This document shows, piece by piece, positions 1 through 8,896 of a stretch of DNA of 64,000 bases. Origin of the DNA: Demequina aurantiaca (GTDB lineage: Bacteria > Actinomycetota > Actinomycetes > Actinomycetales > Demequinaceae). The stretch lies in contig NZ_BBRF01000001.1 in the NCBI RefSeq assembly GCF_000975135.1, forward strand, positions 283,591 to 347,590, written 5' to 3'. The translations under genes and the position numbers were made by a program. The notes beneath the pieces are model-generated. The model did no database searches and was not told where the DNA came from. It was given only the letters and a program-made list of their open reading frames with translations. The number at the start of each line of letters is the position of its first letter. Position 1 is the first letter of the stretch.

Positions 1-1
1 C

Positions 2-583
2 GGCCAAGTACACGAGGGCGACATCTTGCTCCTGGACGCCGGGGTCGAGGTGGAGAGTCTCTACACCGCGGACATCACGCGCTCACTACCAATTTCCGGC
101 GAGTTCACCGACGTGCAACGGCGCGTCTACGACGTGGTCCTGGAGGCGGCCGACGCGGCCTTTGCGGTCTCACGTCCGGGAGCGACGTTCCGCCAGATCC
201 ACAACGCAGCCATGGAGGTCATCGAAGAGCGGCTGACCGAGTGGGGCATCGTGCCGGAGTCCACCGACCCCGACGCGCGGCTATACCGACGCTGGATGGT
301 GCACTCGACGTCGCATCACCTGGGACTCGACGTGCACGACTGCGCTCAGGCCAAGCGGGACCTCTACATGGACGGCGAGCTCGAGGTCGGAATGGTGTTC
401 ACTATCGAGCCCGGACTGTACTTCCAGCCAGGCGACCTGGCGGTACCCGAGGAACTGCGGGGCATTGGCATTCGCATCGAGGATGACCTCTTGGTCACCG
501 AGGACGGTATTGAGAACCTGTCGGCGGCGCTCCCGCGCGACCCTGACGCCGTGGTCAAGTGGATGGCCGGGCTCCGGCGGTAA
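2..583 (+). CDS. pepP: Xaa-Pro aminopeptidase, M24 family (3' part)
   Basis: The left window edge cuts this gene; 193 codons of the C-terminal catalytic (pita-bread) domain are visible. M24 enzymes use two metal ions to release an N-terminal residue preceding proline. The expected ligands are present in order: Asp in LLLDAG, Asp in TADITRS, His in HSTSHHLGLDVHD, Glu in TIEPGLYF and Glu in RIEDDLLVTEDG. The HSTSHHLGLDVHD and IEPGLYF segments are typical of aminopeptidase P rather than methionine aminopeptidase or prolidase, though prolidase cannot be fully excluded without the N-terminal domain. It ends in TAA and is followed by a hairpin. Confidence 0.9.
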   Translation, partial: GQVHEGDILLLDAGVEVESLYTADITRSLPISGEFTDVQRRVYDVVLEAADAAFAVSRPGATFRQIHNAAMEVIEERLTEWGIVPESTDPDARLYRRWMVHSTSHHLGLDVHDCAQAKRDLYMDGELEVGMVFTIEPGLYFQPGDLAVPEELRGIGIRIEDDLLVTEDGIENLSAALPRDPDAVVKWMAGLRR

Positions 584-604
584 GGGTCGCGTGAGATGAC
601 CGAG

Positions 605-630
605 GCACCCGAAGCACGAGGCTTGGGTGC
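605..630 (+). terminator. Hairpin downstream of the M24 peptidase gene
   Basis: GCACCC at 605-610 and AAGC at 612-615 pair with GCTT at 621-624 and GGGTGC at 625-630, leaving a five-base loop and one bulged G. It lies 22 bases after the stop codon. There is no T-run, so termination efficiency is uncertain. Confidence 0.45.
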
Positions 631-762
631 GCAACTCACCGAGCCGGTTCATCGGCGCCCGCTGTGGGTGTGGCTGGCGGACCGATGTGGTGAGCGGGCA
701 TGAGTTGACGGTCGCGGGCGTTGCACCCAATGACCCCGCACGCACTTCAGAGAAACGGCACC

Positions 763-1761
763 ATGTCAGTCGACTCCACCTCCGTCCCGCTGTCCATCCT
801 CGACCTCGCACCCATTGGTCACGACGAGACGCCCGGCCAGAGTTTCACCAACTCCGTGGCCCTGGCTCAGGCAGCGGAACGCACGGGTTACCAGCGCGTC
901 TGGTATGCCGAGCACCACAACATGCCGGTCATTGCCTCCTCAGCAACCAGCGTGCTGATCGCGCACATTGCCGCCCACACGTCTACCATCCGCCTGGGCG
1001 CCGGTGGAGTGATGCTGCCCAACCACTCGCCGCTGACCATCGCGGAGCAGTTCGGCACGCTCGAGTCGCTCCACCCAGGACGGATCGACTTGGGCCTCGG
1101 CCGCGCTCCCGGTGGCGACCGCGCCATCTTCGACGCCCTGCGACGCGACCCCGGCGCATCCGAGCAGTTCCCGCAGGACGTGCTTGAGCTTCAGGCATAC
1201 CTCGGATCCGAGTCGCGCGTTGCATCGGTCAACGCGTACCCCGGCAAGGACGCCAACGTGCCGCTGTACATCCTGGGATCGTCGCTGTTCGGCGCCCAGC
1301 TGGCCGCCGCGCTTGGCCTGCCGTATGCGTTCGCGTCCCACTTCGCGCCCGACGCACTTCACGAGGCGGTCGCGTTGTACCGCCGCGACTTCACACCCTC
1401 TAAGCAGCTCGATCACCCCTATGTCATCGCCGGCGCCAACGTCTTCGCCGCAGATACGACGGCCGATGCCGGGGCACAGTTCGAGGCGGCACGTCGCCGT
1501 CGCGTAAGGGGCATGATCGCGCGAAATCAGGCGGGCATCGAGTACACCGATGCGCAGATCGACGATTTCCTCACCACGCCGGCGGGCGCCAACATCGCGA
1601 ACATGATGCGCCACACTGCGATCGGCACCCCTGAAGAGGTGGCCGTGTTTCTAGCAGACTTCGCGCTGGAGGCGCAGGCGGACGAGCTCATCGTCGCTCA
1701 CGGCGCGCTCAATGTGGCGGACCGACTGCGCTCGGTTGAGCTCGCTGCACCCGCCAGCTAG
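763..1761 (+). CDS. LLM-class flavin-dependent oxidoreductase (luciferase-like monooxygenase)
   Basis: Predicted 332-residue single-domain TIM-barrel protein of the bacterial luciferase-like family, which uses reduced FMN or F420 to oxidise small organic substrates. The N-terminus LSILDLAPIGHDETP, the YAEHHNMP segment and the SHFAPDAL region are characteristic of the subgroup often annotated as alkane or alkanal monooxygenase-like. An in-frame start 42 bases upstream exists, but the ATG at 763 begins directly at the conserved beta-1 region. Substrate cannot be read from sequence. It stands alone, converging on the MocR regulator gene. Confidence 0.85.
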   Translation: MSVDSTSVPLSILDLAPIGHDETPGQSFTNSVALAQAAERTGYQRVWYAEHHNMPVIASSATSVLIAHIAAHTSTIRLGAGGVMLPNHSPLTIAEQFGTLESLHPGRIDLGLGRAPGGDRAIFDALRRDPGASEQFPQDVLELQAYLGSESRVASVNAYPGKDANVPLYILGSSLFGAQLAAALGLPYAFASHFAPDALHEAVALYRRDFTPSKQLDHPYVIAGANVFAADTTADAGAQFEAARRRRVRGMIARNQAGIEYTDAQIDDFLTTPAGANIANMMRHTAIGTPEEVAVFLADFALEAQADELIVAHGALNVADRLRSVELAAPAS

Positions 1762-1882
1762 CTCGTTTGCGTGCCAGAAAAGACCAACAGGATGAATTTC
1801 CTGCTCAGGGCGTGCCAAATCGGACCAATACGAGAGAGTGGGTGAGTTGGTGGGTTCGCTACGGCCGCGCCGGGTAGGGCCC

Positions 1883-3283
1883 CTAGGCCACCTTGTCGGC
1901 CAGCACCTTGATGCCCAGACGCATGTCTTCGGCCGGCAAGTAGAACGGCAACCGAAAGTGGTCGGCACCGGCGCCCGGGATGACCTCGAAGGCCGAGCCG
2001 GGGGCAACAGGAACTCCCGCCGCCGCGGATCGCTGTGCAAATCGCTCAGCGCCGCCATCGGGGAGACGAACCCATAGGCTCGGCCCTCCGACCGGCGCCG
2101 TGTACTCCCAGTCGACGCTCGCCTGCCCAATCACCTCCATCGCCACCGCCAGGGAATCCCGCAACTCACCCATCCGCCACTCAAGCGTCTGGTCGTAGTG
2201 ATCGCTGAGCAGCTTGGCGCCGATGCGCTGCAACATGGCCGGCCCGCCCAGATCCATCGCGGCGCGGCGGTGCCTCAGTTGTGCCGCCAACGTTGCGTTG
2301 GTGTGCAGCCAGCCAATGCGCAACCCACCCCAGAACACCTTGGATAGCCCGCCGATCGTGATCACCGAGCGCCCTCCCGGGAACGTGGCCATGGGGCTGC
2401 GCTTCACGCCGTCAAGCGAGATATCCCCGATGATGCGGTCGTCGATGATGGTGGTCCCAGTACTCGCCGCCGCTGCCACAAGTCGCGCCGCATCCTCGTC
2501 CGACATTGCGGTGCCGGTCGGGTTGTGGAACGTCGTGACGTAGGCCGCGTCCGGACGCGCCGCCTTGAAAAGTTTCGCCGCGGCTGCCACGTCCAGGCCA
2601 TCGCGAGTCATCGGCAGGGCCATGGGTCGCGCTCCGGCGGCCGCCACCGCGTCGAACACCCCGGGGTAGGTGACAGACTCCAGCGCCACCGCGCCACCGT
2701 CGCTCGCGACACCCGTCACCGCGAGCCACACTGCCTGCTGCCCCCCGGCCGTAATCACGATCTCATCGGGCTGCGCCCGAATGCCACTCGCGCGAAGGTG
2801 ATCAACGATCGCGCGCGTCAGGTCGATGTCGCCCAGCGCCGCATACCCGTTGCCGATCACGGCCTGCCCACCCAGAAACTCGGACGGATTGTTGAGTGCC
2901 TGGTGGACGATCGGCGCGGGCGGCGGCGACGCGGTGTTGAACGCTACAAGCGGCGGCTGCTGGCCCACAAGGATCTGCGCGAATCGATCCTGCGGTGACA
3001 GTGCCATCACGCCGCGCGACAGGGACCCTAGTCGCGGCGCCGCACCGGGCGTCACTTCAAGCCACTCCTGGTCGCGAAGCTGCTGATACGCGGCGGTGAC
3101 AGTGTTGCGCGATAGGTGAAGGCGCTGAGCTAAGGCACGCTCCGACGGCAGCCTGCTCCCGTGCTCGAGCGATCCGGACTCGGCGAGCGCTACTATCGCG
3201 TCCGCTAGTTGCTGGTAGAGCGGCCCCGTGCCGGATTGCCAGTGGTCAAGGACGTCCGCGAGTTGGTCGGCTGTGGTGCGCAT
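1883..3283 (-). CDS. MocR/PdxR-type GntR-family transcriptional regulator with aminotransferase domain
   Basis: 466 residues with an N-terminal GntR winged helix (about 15-85: LPSERALAQRLHLSRNTVTAAYQQL) joined to a fold-type I aminotransferase-like domain (about 110-460). MocR proteins bind DNA through the first domain and sense PLP or an amino-acid/PLP adduct in the second. The lysine-bearing segment GGLSKVFWGGLRIGW matches the PLP site. It is divergent from a PLP decarboxylase gene, and a palindrome/direct-repeat operator lies between them, so it probably controls that gene and itself. The effector is unknown. Confidence 0.9.
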   Translation of the reverse strand: MRTTADQLADVLDHWQSGTGPLYQQLADAIVALAESGSLEHGSRLPSERALAQRLHLSRNTVTAAYQQLRDQEWLEVTPGAAPRLGSLSRGVMALSPQDRFAQILVGQQPPLVAFNTASPPPAPIVHQALNNPSEFLGGQAVIGNGYAALGDIDLTRAIVDHLRASGIRAQPDEIVITAGGQQAVWLAVTGVASDGGAVALESVTYPGVFDAVAAAGARPMALPMTRDGLDVAAAAKLFKAARPDAAYVTTFHNPTGTAMSDEDAARLVAAAASTGTTIIDDRIIGDISLDGVKRSPMATFPGGRSVITIGGLSKVFWGGLRIGWLHTNATLAAQLRHRRAAMDLGGPAMLQRIGAKLLSDHYDQTLEWRMGELRDSLAVAMEVIGQASVDWEYTAPVGGPSLWVRLPDGGAERFAQRSAAAGVPVAPGSAFEVIPGAGADHFRLPFYLPAEDMRLGIKVLADKVA

Positions 3284-3319
3284 GGAGCCAGTGTGTCGAA
3301 AACTGGCCCCGAATTACAA

Positions 3320-3344
3320 GTGCCAGATGGTGCCATACTGGCAC
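3320..3344. promoter_or_regulatory. Probable MocR operator in the divergent regulator/decarboxylase promoter
   Basis: A perfect 7-base inverted repeat, GTGCCAG (3320-3326) and CTGGCAC (3338-3344), has an 11-base spacer. Read differently, the same stretch holds two direct copies of a TGCCA-N(2-3)-TGG element, the arrangement expected for MocR dimers. It lies between the two divergent starts. Confidence 0.6.
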
Positions 3345-3368
3345 CTGCATATCGGGTCCAGTCGGGCG

Positions 3369-3374
3369 TACGCT
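3369..3374 (+). promoter_or_regulatory. -10 box of the PLP decarboxylase gene (probably leaderless)
   Basis: TACGCT is followed by exactly six bases and the ATG at 3381. There is no Shine-Dalgarno sequence, as expected if transcription begins at or next to the start codon. The operator at 3320-3344 would overlap the -35 and spacer region. Confidence 0.55.
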
Positions 3375-3380
3375 CAGAAT

Positions 3381-4856
3381 ATGAGCATCGACACGACACA
3401 GCAGGCCAGCCGCCCTTCGACTCAACCCACTCACGCGGATCTGGCCGCCGCGATGGACCGGGTCCACACCAACCCCGTCTCGCGCGGCCGCACCCGCCAG
3501 CGCCTGGCCGTCATCACGGAGGCTGCGCGCCGCTCTGGCAGTTACGTCGCCAACGCGTCCTACCGTTCCGTCGCCCCGGCCGATGCCTTGGCGGGCCTAG
3601 ACGTCTTCCGTCGCCCCCTGCAGGACTCGCCTATCGAGCCGCGCGAGGTGCTGGCCGAGCTGGACACGTTCGGCTCCCCCGCGACCGTGGTCAGCACTCA
3701 CGGCCGCTACTTTGGCTTTGTTAACGGCGGCATCGACCCTGCGGCGCAGGCCGCCTCAATCCTCGCGGGCACGTGGGACCAGAACGCCGCCATGCCCGTC
3801 CAATCTCCCGTGGCCGCCACTCTGGACGATGTGGCCGGCACATGGGTCGTTGACGCACTCGGCCTGCCCTCCAGCGCCGTGGCGTCATTCTGCGGAGGAG
3901 CGACTGTTGCGAACCTCACGGCGATCATCGCCGCGCGCGACGCGCTCTACGCAAAGCAGGGCTGGGACGTCGCTCGAGACGGTCTTGTCGGCGCCCCGGC
4001 CCTGCGCATCATCCTCGGAGCGGAGGCACACGCGAGCGTCTACAAGTCGCTGCGCCTCGCCGGCTTCGGCACCGCGCATATCGAGCACGTCCCTACCGAC
4101 GAGACCGGGGCAATCCGGGCCGATGCCTTCCCTGCCGACACTGGCGAGGACACCCTGGTCATCTTGCAGGCTGGAAACGTCAACACTGGCGCTTCCGACC
4201 CGTTCGCCGACATCATTCCCGGCGTCCGCGAGCGCGGCGGCTGGGTTCACATCGACGGCGCGTTCGGTTTGTGGGCAGCGGCCTCGCCCAAGCGTCGCCA
4301 CCTTGTCGCGGGTAGCGAGTTGGCTGACTCATGGACGACTGACGCCCACAAGTGGCTCAATGTCGGCTACGACTCGGGCATCGTCATCGTGCGCGATGTG
4401 GACGCCCTGGTGCGCGCGATGTCGATTGATGCCGCCTACCTGGCGACCGAGGGCTCTCCCCCCTCGATGAACCGTGGCATCCAAATCTCGCAACGCGCCC
4501 GCGGCATCGAGACCTGGGCGATGCTCGCGAGCCACGGCAAGGAGGGCCTCGCCGACCTCATCGACCGCACCTGTGACCTCGCCACCCGCTTCGCCAACAC
4601 GCTGGCGGACGGTGGAGTGGAAATCCTCTGCACCCCTGTGCTCAACCAGGTCCTGGTTGCCTTTGGGGACGACGCCACCACCACCCAGGTCATCGACGCC
4701 ATTCAGGCTGACGGCACCATGTGGGCGGGGGCCAGCGAGTGGCAAGGCCGGCGCGCGATGCGACTGTCGGTGTCCGATGCCGCGACCACCGCGGACGACG
4801 TCGATGCCAGCGCCATCGCACTCTTGCGGGCCTGGGGGGCAGTGACGCTACGTTAG
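3381..4856 (+). CDS. PLP-dependent group II amino-acid decarboxylase
   Basis: 491 residues of the glutamate/DOPA/diaminobutyrate decarboxylase family. The PLP lysine is in TTDAHKWLNVGYDSG (Lys about 324), preceded by the HIDGAFGLWAA aspartate that contacts the pyridine nitrogen and by the EAHASVYKSLRLAGFG histidine. A longer reading frame upstream exists, but the ATG at 3381 directly follows a -10-like box and gives the usual N-terminus. The product is an amine of unknown identity. The divergent MocR gene suggests regulation by an amino acid or by PLP status. The next gene begins four bases after its stop. Confidence 0.88.
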   Translation: MSIDTTQQASRPSTQPTHADLAAAMDRVHTNPVSRGRTRQRLAVITEAARRSGSYVANASYRSVAPADALAGLDVFRRPLQDSPIEPREVLAELDTFGSPATVVSTHGRYFGFVNGGIDPAAQAASILAGTWDQNAAMPVQSPVAATLDDVAGTWVVDALGLPSSAVASFCGGATVANLTAIIAARDALYAKQGWDVARDGLVGAPALRIILGAEAHASVYKSLRLAGFGTAHIEHVPTDETGAIRADAFPADTGEDTLVILQAGNVNTGASDPFADIIPGVRERGGWVHIDGAFGLWAAASPKRRHLVAGSELADSWTTDAHKWLNVGYDSGIVIVRDVDALVRAMSIDAAYLATEGSPPSMNRGIQISQRARGIETWAMLASHGKEGLADLIDRTCDLATRFANTLADGGVEILCTPVLNQVLVAFGDDATTTQVIDAIQADGTMWAGASEWQGRRAMRLSVSDAATTADDVDASAIALLRAWGAVTLR

Positions 4857-4860
4857 GAGG

Positions 4861-5805
4861 GTGAACGAGTTCGCCCCGACGCCGCCCCCCGAGGTCAGGA
4901 TCGATGGCGCGCTCGTGACGACCCTTCTCAAGGAGCAACACCCCGACCTCGCGCACCTGCCTCTGGGTGACCGCCACGAGGGGTGGGACAACGTGACGTG
5001 GCGCCTGGGCGATGACCTCGCCGTCCGTCTACCCCGTCGCGCCATCGCATCCACGCTGGTCGCCACCGAACTGGCGTGGCTGCCGCGCGTCGGCCGGGAC
5101 TGGCCGTTTCGCGCCCCGCTCGCGGTGCGCATCGGCGATCCATCAGCCAGCTACCCCTGGCATTGGTCGGTGGTGCCGTGGATCGAGGGTCACCTCGCCT
5201 TCGACGAACCCCTCAGTGCGCTGGGCGCTCGCGACCTGGGGCTCGCCCTCGCCGCCCTCCACCAGCCCGCGCCCGCCGACGCCCCCATCAACCCTTTCCG
5301 CTCCAGCCCGCTGTCCGAGCGCCTCGACCGGGCACGCGCGCGCATCGATGCACTCGCCAGCCAGCAGAGCACTCATCCCGCTCCCAACGGGGCCGTGCTC
5401 GACGTCGACGCCGCGGAGGCACTCATCCGTCGCGGCGCACGCGGGCCACGACCTGAGCGAGTCTGTGCGCACCTGGATCTCCACGGCCAGAACGTCATCA
5501 CCGCCGACGGCAGGCTGTCCGGAATCATCGACTGGGGAGACGCGGGCGCCGGGGATCGCGCCACGGACCTGGGCCAGGCCTACGTCCTCCTGGGCCCATC
5601 ACTGTGGCGCGTCATGGTGGAGGCCTACGGCGGCGTCACCCGAGCCACCCGCGAACGCGCGAAGGCCGAGGCAGTCGCCTACGCCGTCACACTTGCGACC
5701 ATGACCGACGGCCCCTATGCCGCATGTGGCTGGGACGCCCTGGTATCCCTAGGGGTCGCGGCCCTCTCGACCTCAGGCGACCCCACGCCGCCCGATGCCT
5801 CCTAG
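4861..5805 (+). CDS. Aminoglycoside phosphotransferase-family kinase (APH fold)
   Basis: 314 residues with a protein-kinase-like APH fold. The Brenner-type catalytic motif is HLDLHGQNV (about residues 203-211) and the metal-binding aspartate is in IDWGDAGAGDRATDLGQAY. Proteins of this kind in actinobacteria phosphorylate small molecules and few are real resistance enzymes, so no drug substrate is claimed. The GTG start abuts AGGAGG (4855-4860) with no spacer, which is odd; the homology begins near residue 10, so the true start is at or very close to this codon. It probably forms an operon with the decarboxylase. Confidence 0.82.
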   Translation: MNEFAPTPPPEVRIDGALVTTLLKEQHPDLAHLPLGDRHEGWDNVTWRLGDDLAVRLPRRAIASTLVATELAWLPRVGRDWPFRAPLAVRIGDPSASYPWHWSVVPWIEGHLAFDEPLSALGARDLGLALAALHQPAPADAPINPFRSSPLSERLDRARARIDALASQQSTHPAPNGAVLDVDAAEALIRRGARGPRPERVCAHLDLHGQNVITADGRLSGIIDWGDAGAGDRATDLGQAYVLLGPSLWRVMVEAYGGVTRATRERAKAEAVAYAVTLATMTDGPYAACGWDALVSLGVAALSTSGDPTPPDAS

Positions 5806-5867
5806 ACCACCCGACGGACGGCATCGGCTCCCTGGGTACGTCACCTTGCGGCACTAAGATGATGCGC

Positions 5868-7166
5868 ATGAGCACCACGAATGACCGCGTCTACGTCGCG
5901 CGCCTGGCGGGCACTACCGTGTTCGACCCCATTGGCGACTCCGTGGGCCGGGTACGCGACGTCGTGATGCTGGTACGTCGCAGTGGCGCTCCCACCGCCG
6001 TGGGCCTCGTCGTCGAGGTGCCGGGCCGTCGCCGTGTGTTCATGCCATTGACTCGGGTCACCTCAATTGCCGCCGGCCAGGTCATTTGCACGGGCGTGAT
6101 CAACTTGCGCCGTTTCCAGGCCCGCGGCTCCGAGACGCTCGCCATCGCCGAACTTTTTGAGCGCAGCGTCAAGCTCAAGGAAGACAAGTCCACCGCACAC
6201 ATCGAGGACATCGCGATCGAGCGCGACCACACGCGCACGTGGCGCGTCACCAAGTTGTATGTGCGCAGCGCCGAACGCCGCAAGGGTGTGCTGGGTTTCT
6301 CACGTAAGGGCGAGACGTTTGTGGTCGACGCCGATGCCGTGACTGGCCTGGCAATCCGCGACAAGTTGCAGGGTGCGGCCCTGGTCATTCAGACCTTTGC
6401 CAACCACAAGCCGGCCGACCTCGCCGCCGCGCTGATGGAGATGTCTCCCCAGCGCTCCGCGGAAATTGCCGCCGCGCTGGACAACGAGCGGCTTGCCGAC
6501 GTACTCGAAGAGCTGCCCGAGGAAGACCAGATCCAGTTGCTGTCCACGCTGCGCTCCGAGCGTGCGGCGGACGTGCTGGAGGCCATGGATCCCGACGACG
6601 CGGCCGACCTGTTGGGCGACTTGCCCGCGAACGAGGCCGAGGCGCTGCTGCAACTGATGCAGCCCGAGGACGCCAACTCGGTTCGCCAGCTGCTGGACTA
6701 CGACGACGACTCTGCCGGTGGTCTCATGACCACCGAGCCCGTGATCGTGGGCCCGGAGACCACGGTGGCCACCGCCCTCGCGATGGTGCGTCGCCAGGAA
6801 ATGCCGCCGGCCCTCGCGTCCATGGTGTTCGTGGTGCGCCCTCCCGTGGAGACCCCCACTGGCCGGTACATCGGCCTGGTGCACATTCAGCGTCTGCTGC
6901 GCGAGCCGCCGCATGAATCCATTGGTGGCTTTGTTGACCCCGCTATCTCTGCACTCGCTGTTACCGACACCCTCGCGGAGATCTCGCGCCTGATGGCGGC
7001 CTACGACATCCTCGCGCTGCCCGTGGTGGACGACGACAATCGCCTTCTGGGAGCCATCTCGATTGACGACGTGCTTGACCACCTGCTGCCGGCCGACTGG
7101 CGCGAACAGACCGAACTCGACGTGAGCGAAGAAATCCCCACCACCAAGGGAGGCTCCGATGGCTGA
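5868..7166 (+). CDS. MgtE N-domain/CBS-pair cytoplasmic protein with PRC-barrel-like N-terminus
   Basis: 432 residues: a PRC-barrel-like segment (DSVGRVRDVVML, about 10-90), an MgtE_N superhelix (about 180-280, AALMEMSPQRSAEIAAALD and EAMDPDDAADLLGDLP repeats) and two CBS motifs (about 290-410). The transmembrane channel domain of MgtE is absent, so this is a soluble sensor-like protein and not itself a transporter. The ATG at 5868 lies seven bases after TAAGAT (5855-5860); in-frame ATGs at 5859 and 5862 are alternatives. It overlaps the DUF1003 gene by 8 bases. This neighbourhood, followed by Mrp, is widely conserved in actinobacteria. Confidence 0.85.
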   Translation: MSTTNDRVYVARLAGTTVFDPIGDSVGRVRDVVMLVRRSGAPTAVGLVVEVPGRRRVFMPLTRVTSIAAGQVICTGVINLRRFQARGSETLAIAELFERSVKLKEDKSTAHIEDIAIERDHTRTWRVTKLYVRSAERRKGVLGFSRKGETFVVDADAVTGLAIRDKLQGAALVIQTFANHKPADLAAALMEMSPQRSAEIAAALDNERLADVLEELPEEDQIQLLSTLRSERAADVLEAMDPDDAADLLGDLPANEAEALLQLMQPEDANSVRQLLDYDDDSAGGLMTTEPVIVGPETTVATALAMVRRQEMPPALASMVFVVRPPVETPTGRYIGLVHIQRLLREPPHESIGGFVDPAISALAVTDTLAEISRLMAAYDILALPVVDDDNRLLGAISIDDVLDHLLPADWREQTELDVSEEIPTTKGGSDG

Positions 7167-7701
7167 ACGCCTCGACCGCCCCAAGTCCGACCAACGTCGC
7201 CTGTCCTGGCGACGCGGGCCCAAAGGCTCGGACCGCTTTGGCGCCTTCTCCGAAGGCATTGCGCGATTCCTCGGCACGCCCCGCTTCCTGCTCTACCTCA
7301 CGGTGTTCTGCATCGCGTGGATCGCATGGAACATCTGGGCGCCAGCCGAGATGCGCTTTGACTCGGCGGCTCGCGGCTTTACCGCTCTGACGCTCATGCT
7401 GTCCCTCCAGGCCTCGTATGCCGCGCCCCTGATCCTGCTCGCGCAGAACCGTCAGGACGACCGCGACAAGGTGGGGGCCGAGCAGGACCGCCAACGGGCC
7501 GAGCGCTCGCTCGCGGACACGGAGTACCTGGCGCGCGAGGTCGCGGCGCTGCGCCACGCGGTTTCCGACACCGCCACGCGTGACTTCGTTCGCTCCGAGC
7601 TACGTGCCCTGCTCGAGGAGCTGCGTTCGGATGACGAGGCCGGCAATGATGAGCGTCCTCGCGAACGCTCGTCCTCAAAGACGGAGCGTCCCAAGAAGTA
7701 G
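7159..7701 (+). CDS. DUF1003 membrane protein
   Basis: 180 residues. Two transmembrane helices (about 46-62 and 76-95, FLLYLTVFCIAWIAWNIWAP and FTALTLMLSLQASYAAPLILL) are followed by the family signature LLAQNRQDDRDKVGAEQDRQ and a charged, helical cytoplasmic tail likely to form a coiled coil. The start overlaps the preceding stop and is served by GGAGG. Function of DUF1003 is unknown; the partner with MgtE_N/CBS domains suggests a role linked to divalent ions or membrane state, which is inference only. Confidence 0.88.
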   Translation: MAERLDRPKSDQRRLSWRRGPKGSDRFGAFSEGIARFLGTPRFLLYLTVFCIAWIAWNIWAPAEMRFDSAARGFTALTLMLSLQASYAAPLILLAQNRQDDRDKVGAEQDRQRAERSLADTEYLAREVAALRHAVSDTATRDFVRSELRALLEELRSDDEAGNDERPRERSSSKTERPKK

Positions 7702-7728
7702 TCGTTTCGTTCGGCCAGGGCAACCGCC

Positions 7729-7734
7729 TACGAT
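7729..7734 (+). promoter_or_regulatory. -10 box of mrp (probably leaderless)
   Basis: TACGAT, six bases, then the ATG at 7741; no Shine-Dalgarno sequence precedes the start. This would give mrp its own promoter independent of the DUF1003 gene 39 bases upstream. Confidence 0.6.
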
Positions 7735-7740
7735 GGACAC

Positions 7741-8862
7741 ATGCCTACGGTTGAACTCATTCAGACTGCCCTGTCCAAGGTCATCGACCCGGAAATCCGC
7801 CGTCCCATTACGGAAATCGGCATGGTGCGCTCCGTCGACCTATCAGACGATGGCGTGGCCACCGTTGGCATTGATCTCACCACCGAGGGCTGCCCCATGA
7901 AGGCCCGCATTACCGACGACGTGAGCAAGGCCGCAAGCTCAGTGGCAGGCGTGACCGACGTCAAAATCGAGCTCGGTGTGATGAGCGAGGAGCAGCGCCT
8001 CGGCCTGCGCTCCATGCTCCGCGGCGGCAAGCCTGAGCCGGTCATCCAGTTCACGCAGCCCGGCAACATGACGCGCATCTACGCGGTCGCCTCGGGCAAG
8101 GGCGGGGTGGGCAAGTCCACCGTGACCGCCAACCTTGCGGCGGCCATGGCGGCCGATGGACTCAAGGTGGGCGTGCTCGACGCGGACATCTTCGGATTCT
8201 CGATTCCCGGCATGCTGGGCGTCGAAGGCCAGCCCACGCGCATCGACGACATGCTGCTGCCGCCGATCGCGAACGAGGTCAAGGCCGTGTCCATCGGCAT
8301 GTTCGTGCCCTCCGGCCAGCCGGTGGTCTGGCGCGGACCCATGCTGCACCGCGCAATCGAGCAGTTCCTCGCGGATGTGTACTGGGGCGACCTGGACGTG
8401 CTGCTGCTGGACTTGCCCCCGGGCACGGGTGACATCGCCATCTCGGTTGCACAGTTGCTTCCGCACGCCGAACTCCTGGTCGTCACCACCCCGCAGTCGG
8501 CCGCAGCGGACGTAGCCGAGCGTGCGGGCTCCATCGCCACGCAGACCTCACAGAACGTCGTGGGCGTCATCGAGAACATGGCCTGGCTTGAACAGCCCGA
8601 TGGCTCGCGCCTGGAAATCTTTGGCTCCGGTGGAGGGCAGATCGTGTCCGACCGTCTCACCAAGGTGCTCGGCACCTCGGTGCCGCTCATGGGCCAGATT
8701 CCCCTCGACATTCAGGCGCGTGAAGCCGGCGACGACGGCACTCCCGTGGTTCTCGCTCACCCGGAATCCCCCGCCGCGGTCGAATTGCGCAAGATCTCGC
8801 GCATGCTCGCCAGCCGTCAGCGCGGCCTTGCGGGTCGTTCGCTGGGCGTCACACCCAAGTAG
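7741..8862 (+). CDS. mrp: Mrp/NBP35-family P-loop ATPase (iron-sulfur carrier type)
   Basis: 373 residues: an N-terminal MIP18/DUF59 domain (about 3-90, TEGCPMK with its single cysteine) and a MinD-like ATPase with deviant Walker A GKGGVGKST (about 119-127) and the LLLDLPPGTGD Walker B segment. Mrp proteins carry Fe-S clusters to apoproteins. The C-terminal CxxC that holds the bridging cluster in well-studied homologues is missing: the corresponding stretch reads ENMAWLEQPDGSRLEIFG and the whole protein has only one cysteine. From memory other actinobacterial Mrp proteins share this loss, so cluster transfer should not be assumed. Confidence 0.9.
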   Translation: MPTVELIQTALSKVIDPEIRRPITEIGMVRSVDLSDDGVATVGIDLTTEGCPMKARITDDVSKAASSVAGVTDVKIELGVMSEEQRLGLRSMLRGGKPEPVIQFTQPGNMTRIYAVASGKGGVGKSTVTANLAAAMAADGLKVGVLDADIFGFSIPGMLGVEGQPTRIDDMLLPPIANEVKAVSIGMFVPSGQPVVWRGPMLHRAIEQFLADVYWGDLDVLLLDLPPGTGDIAISVAQLLPHAELLVVTTPQSAAADVAERAGSIATQTSQNVVGVIENMAWLEQPDGSRLEIFGSGGGQIVSDRLTKVLGTSVPLMGQIPLDIQAREAGDDGTPVVLAHPESPAAVELRKISRMLASRQRGLAGRSLGVTPK

Positions 8863-8866
8863 TCAT

Positions 8867-8892
8867 ACGCGCGCCCCGGTCCGGTGGCGCGT
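8867..8892. terminator. Hairpin between convergent genes
   Basis: ACGCGC (8867-8872) pairs with GCGCGT (8887-8892), with additional CC/GG pairs inside. It sits between the stop codons of mrp (+) and the following membrane-protein gene (-), so it could act on both transcripts. No T-run is present. Confidence 0.5.
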
Positions 8893-8896
8893 CCGT

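Noticed and set aside
4861-5805. APH-family gene as an antibiotic resistance determinant.
   Set aside because: The fold is shared by many housekeeping kinases and nothing in sequence or context supports a drug substrate.
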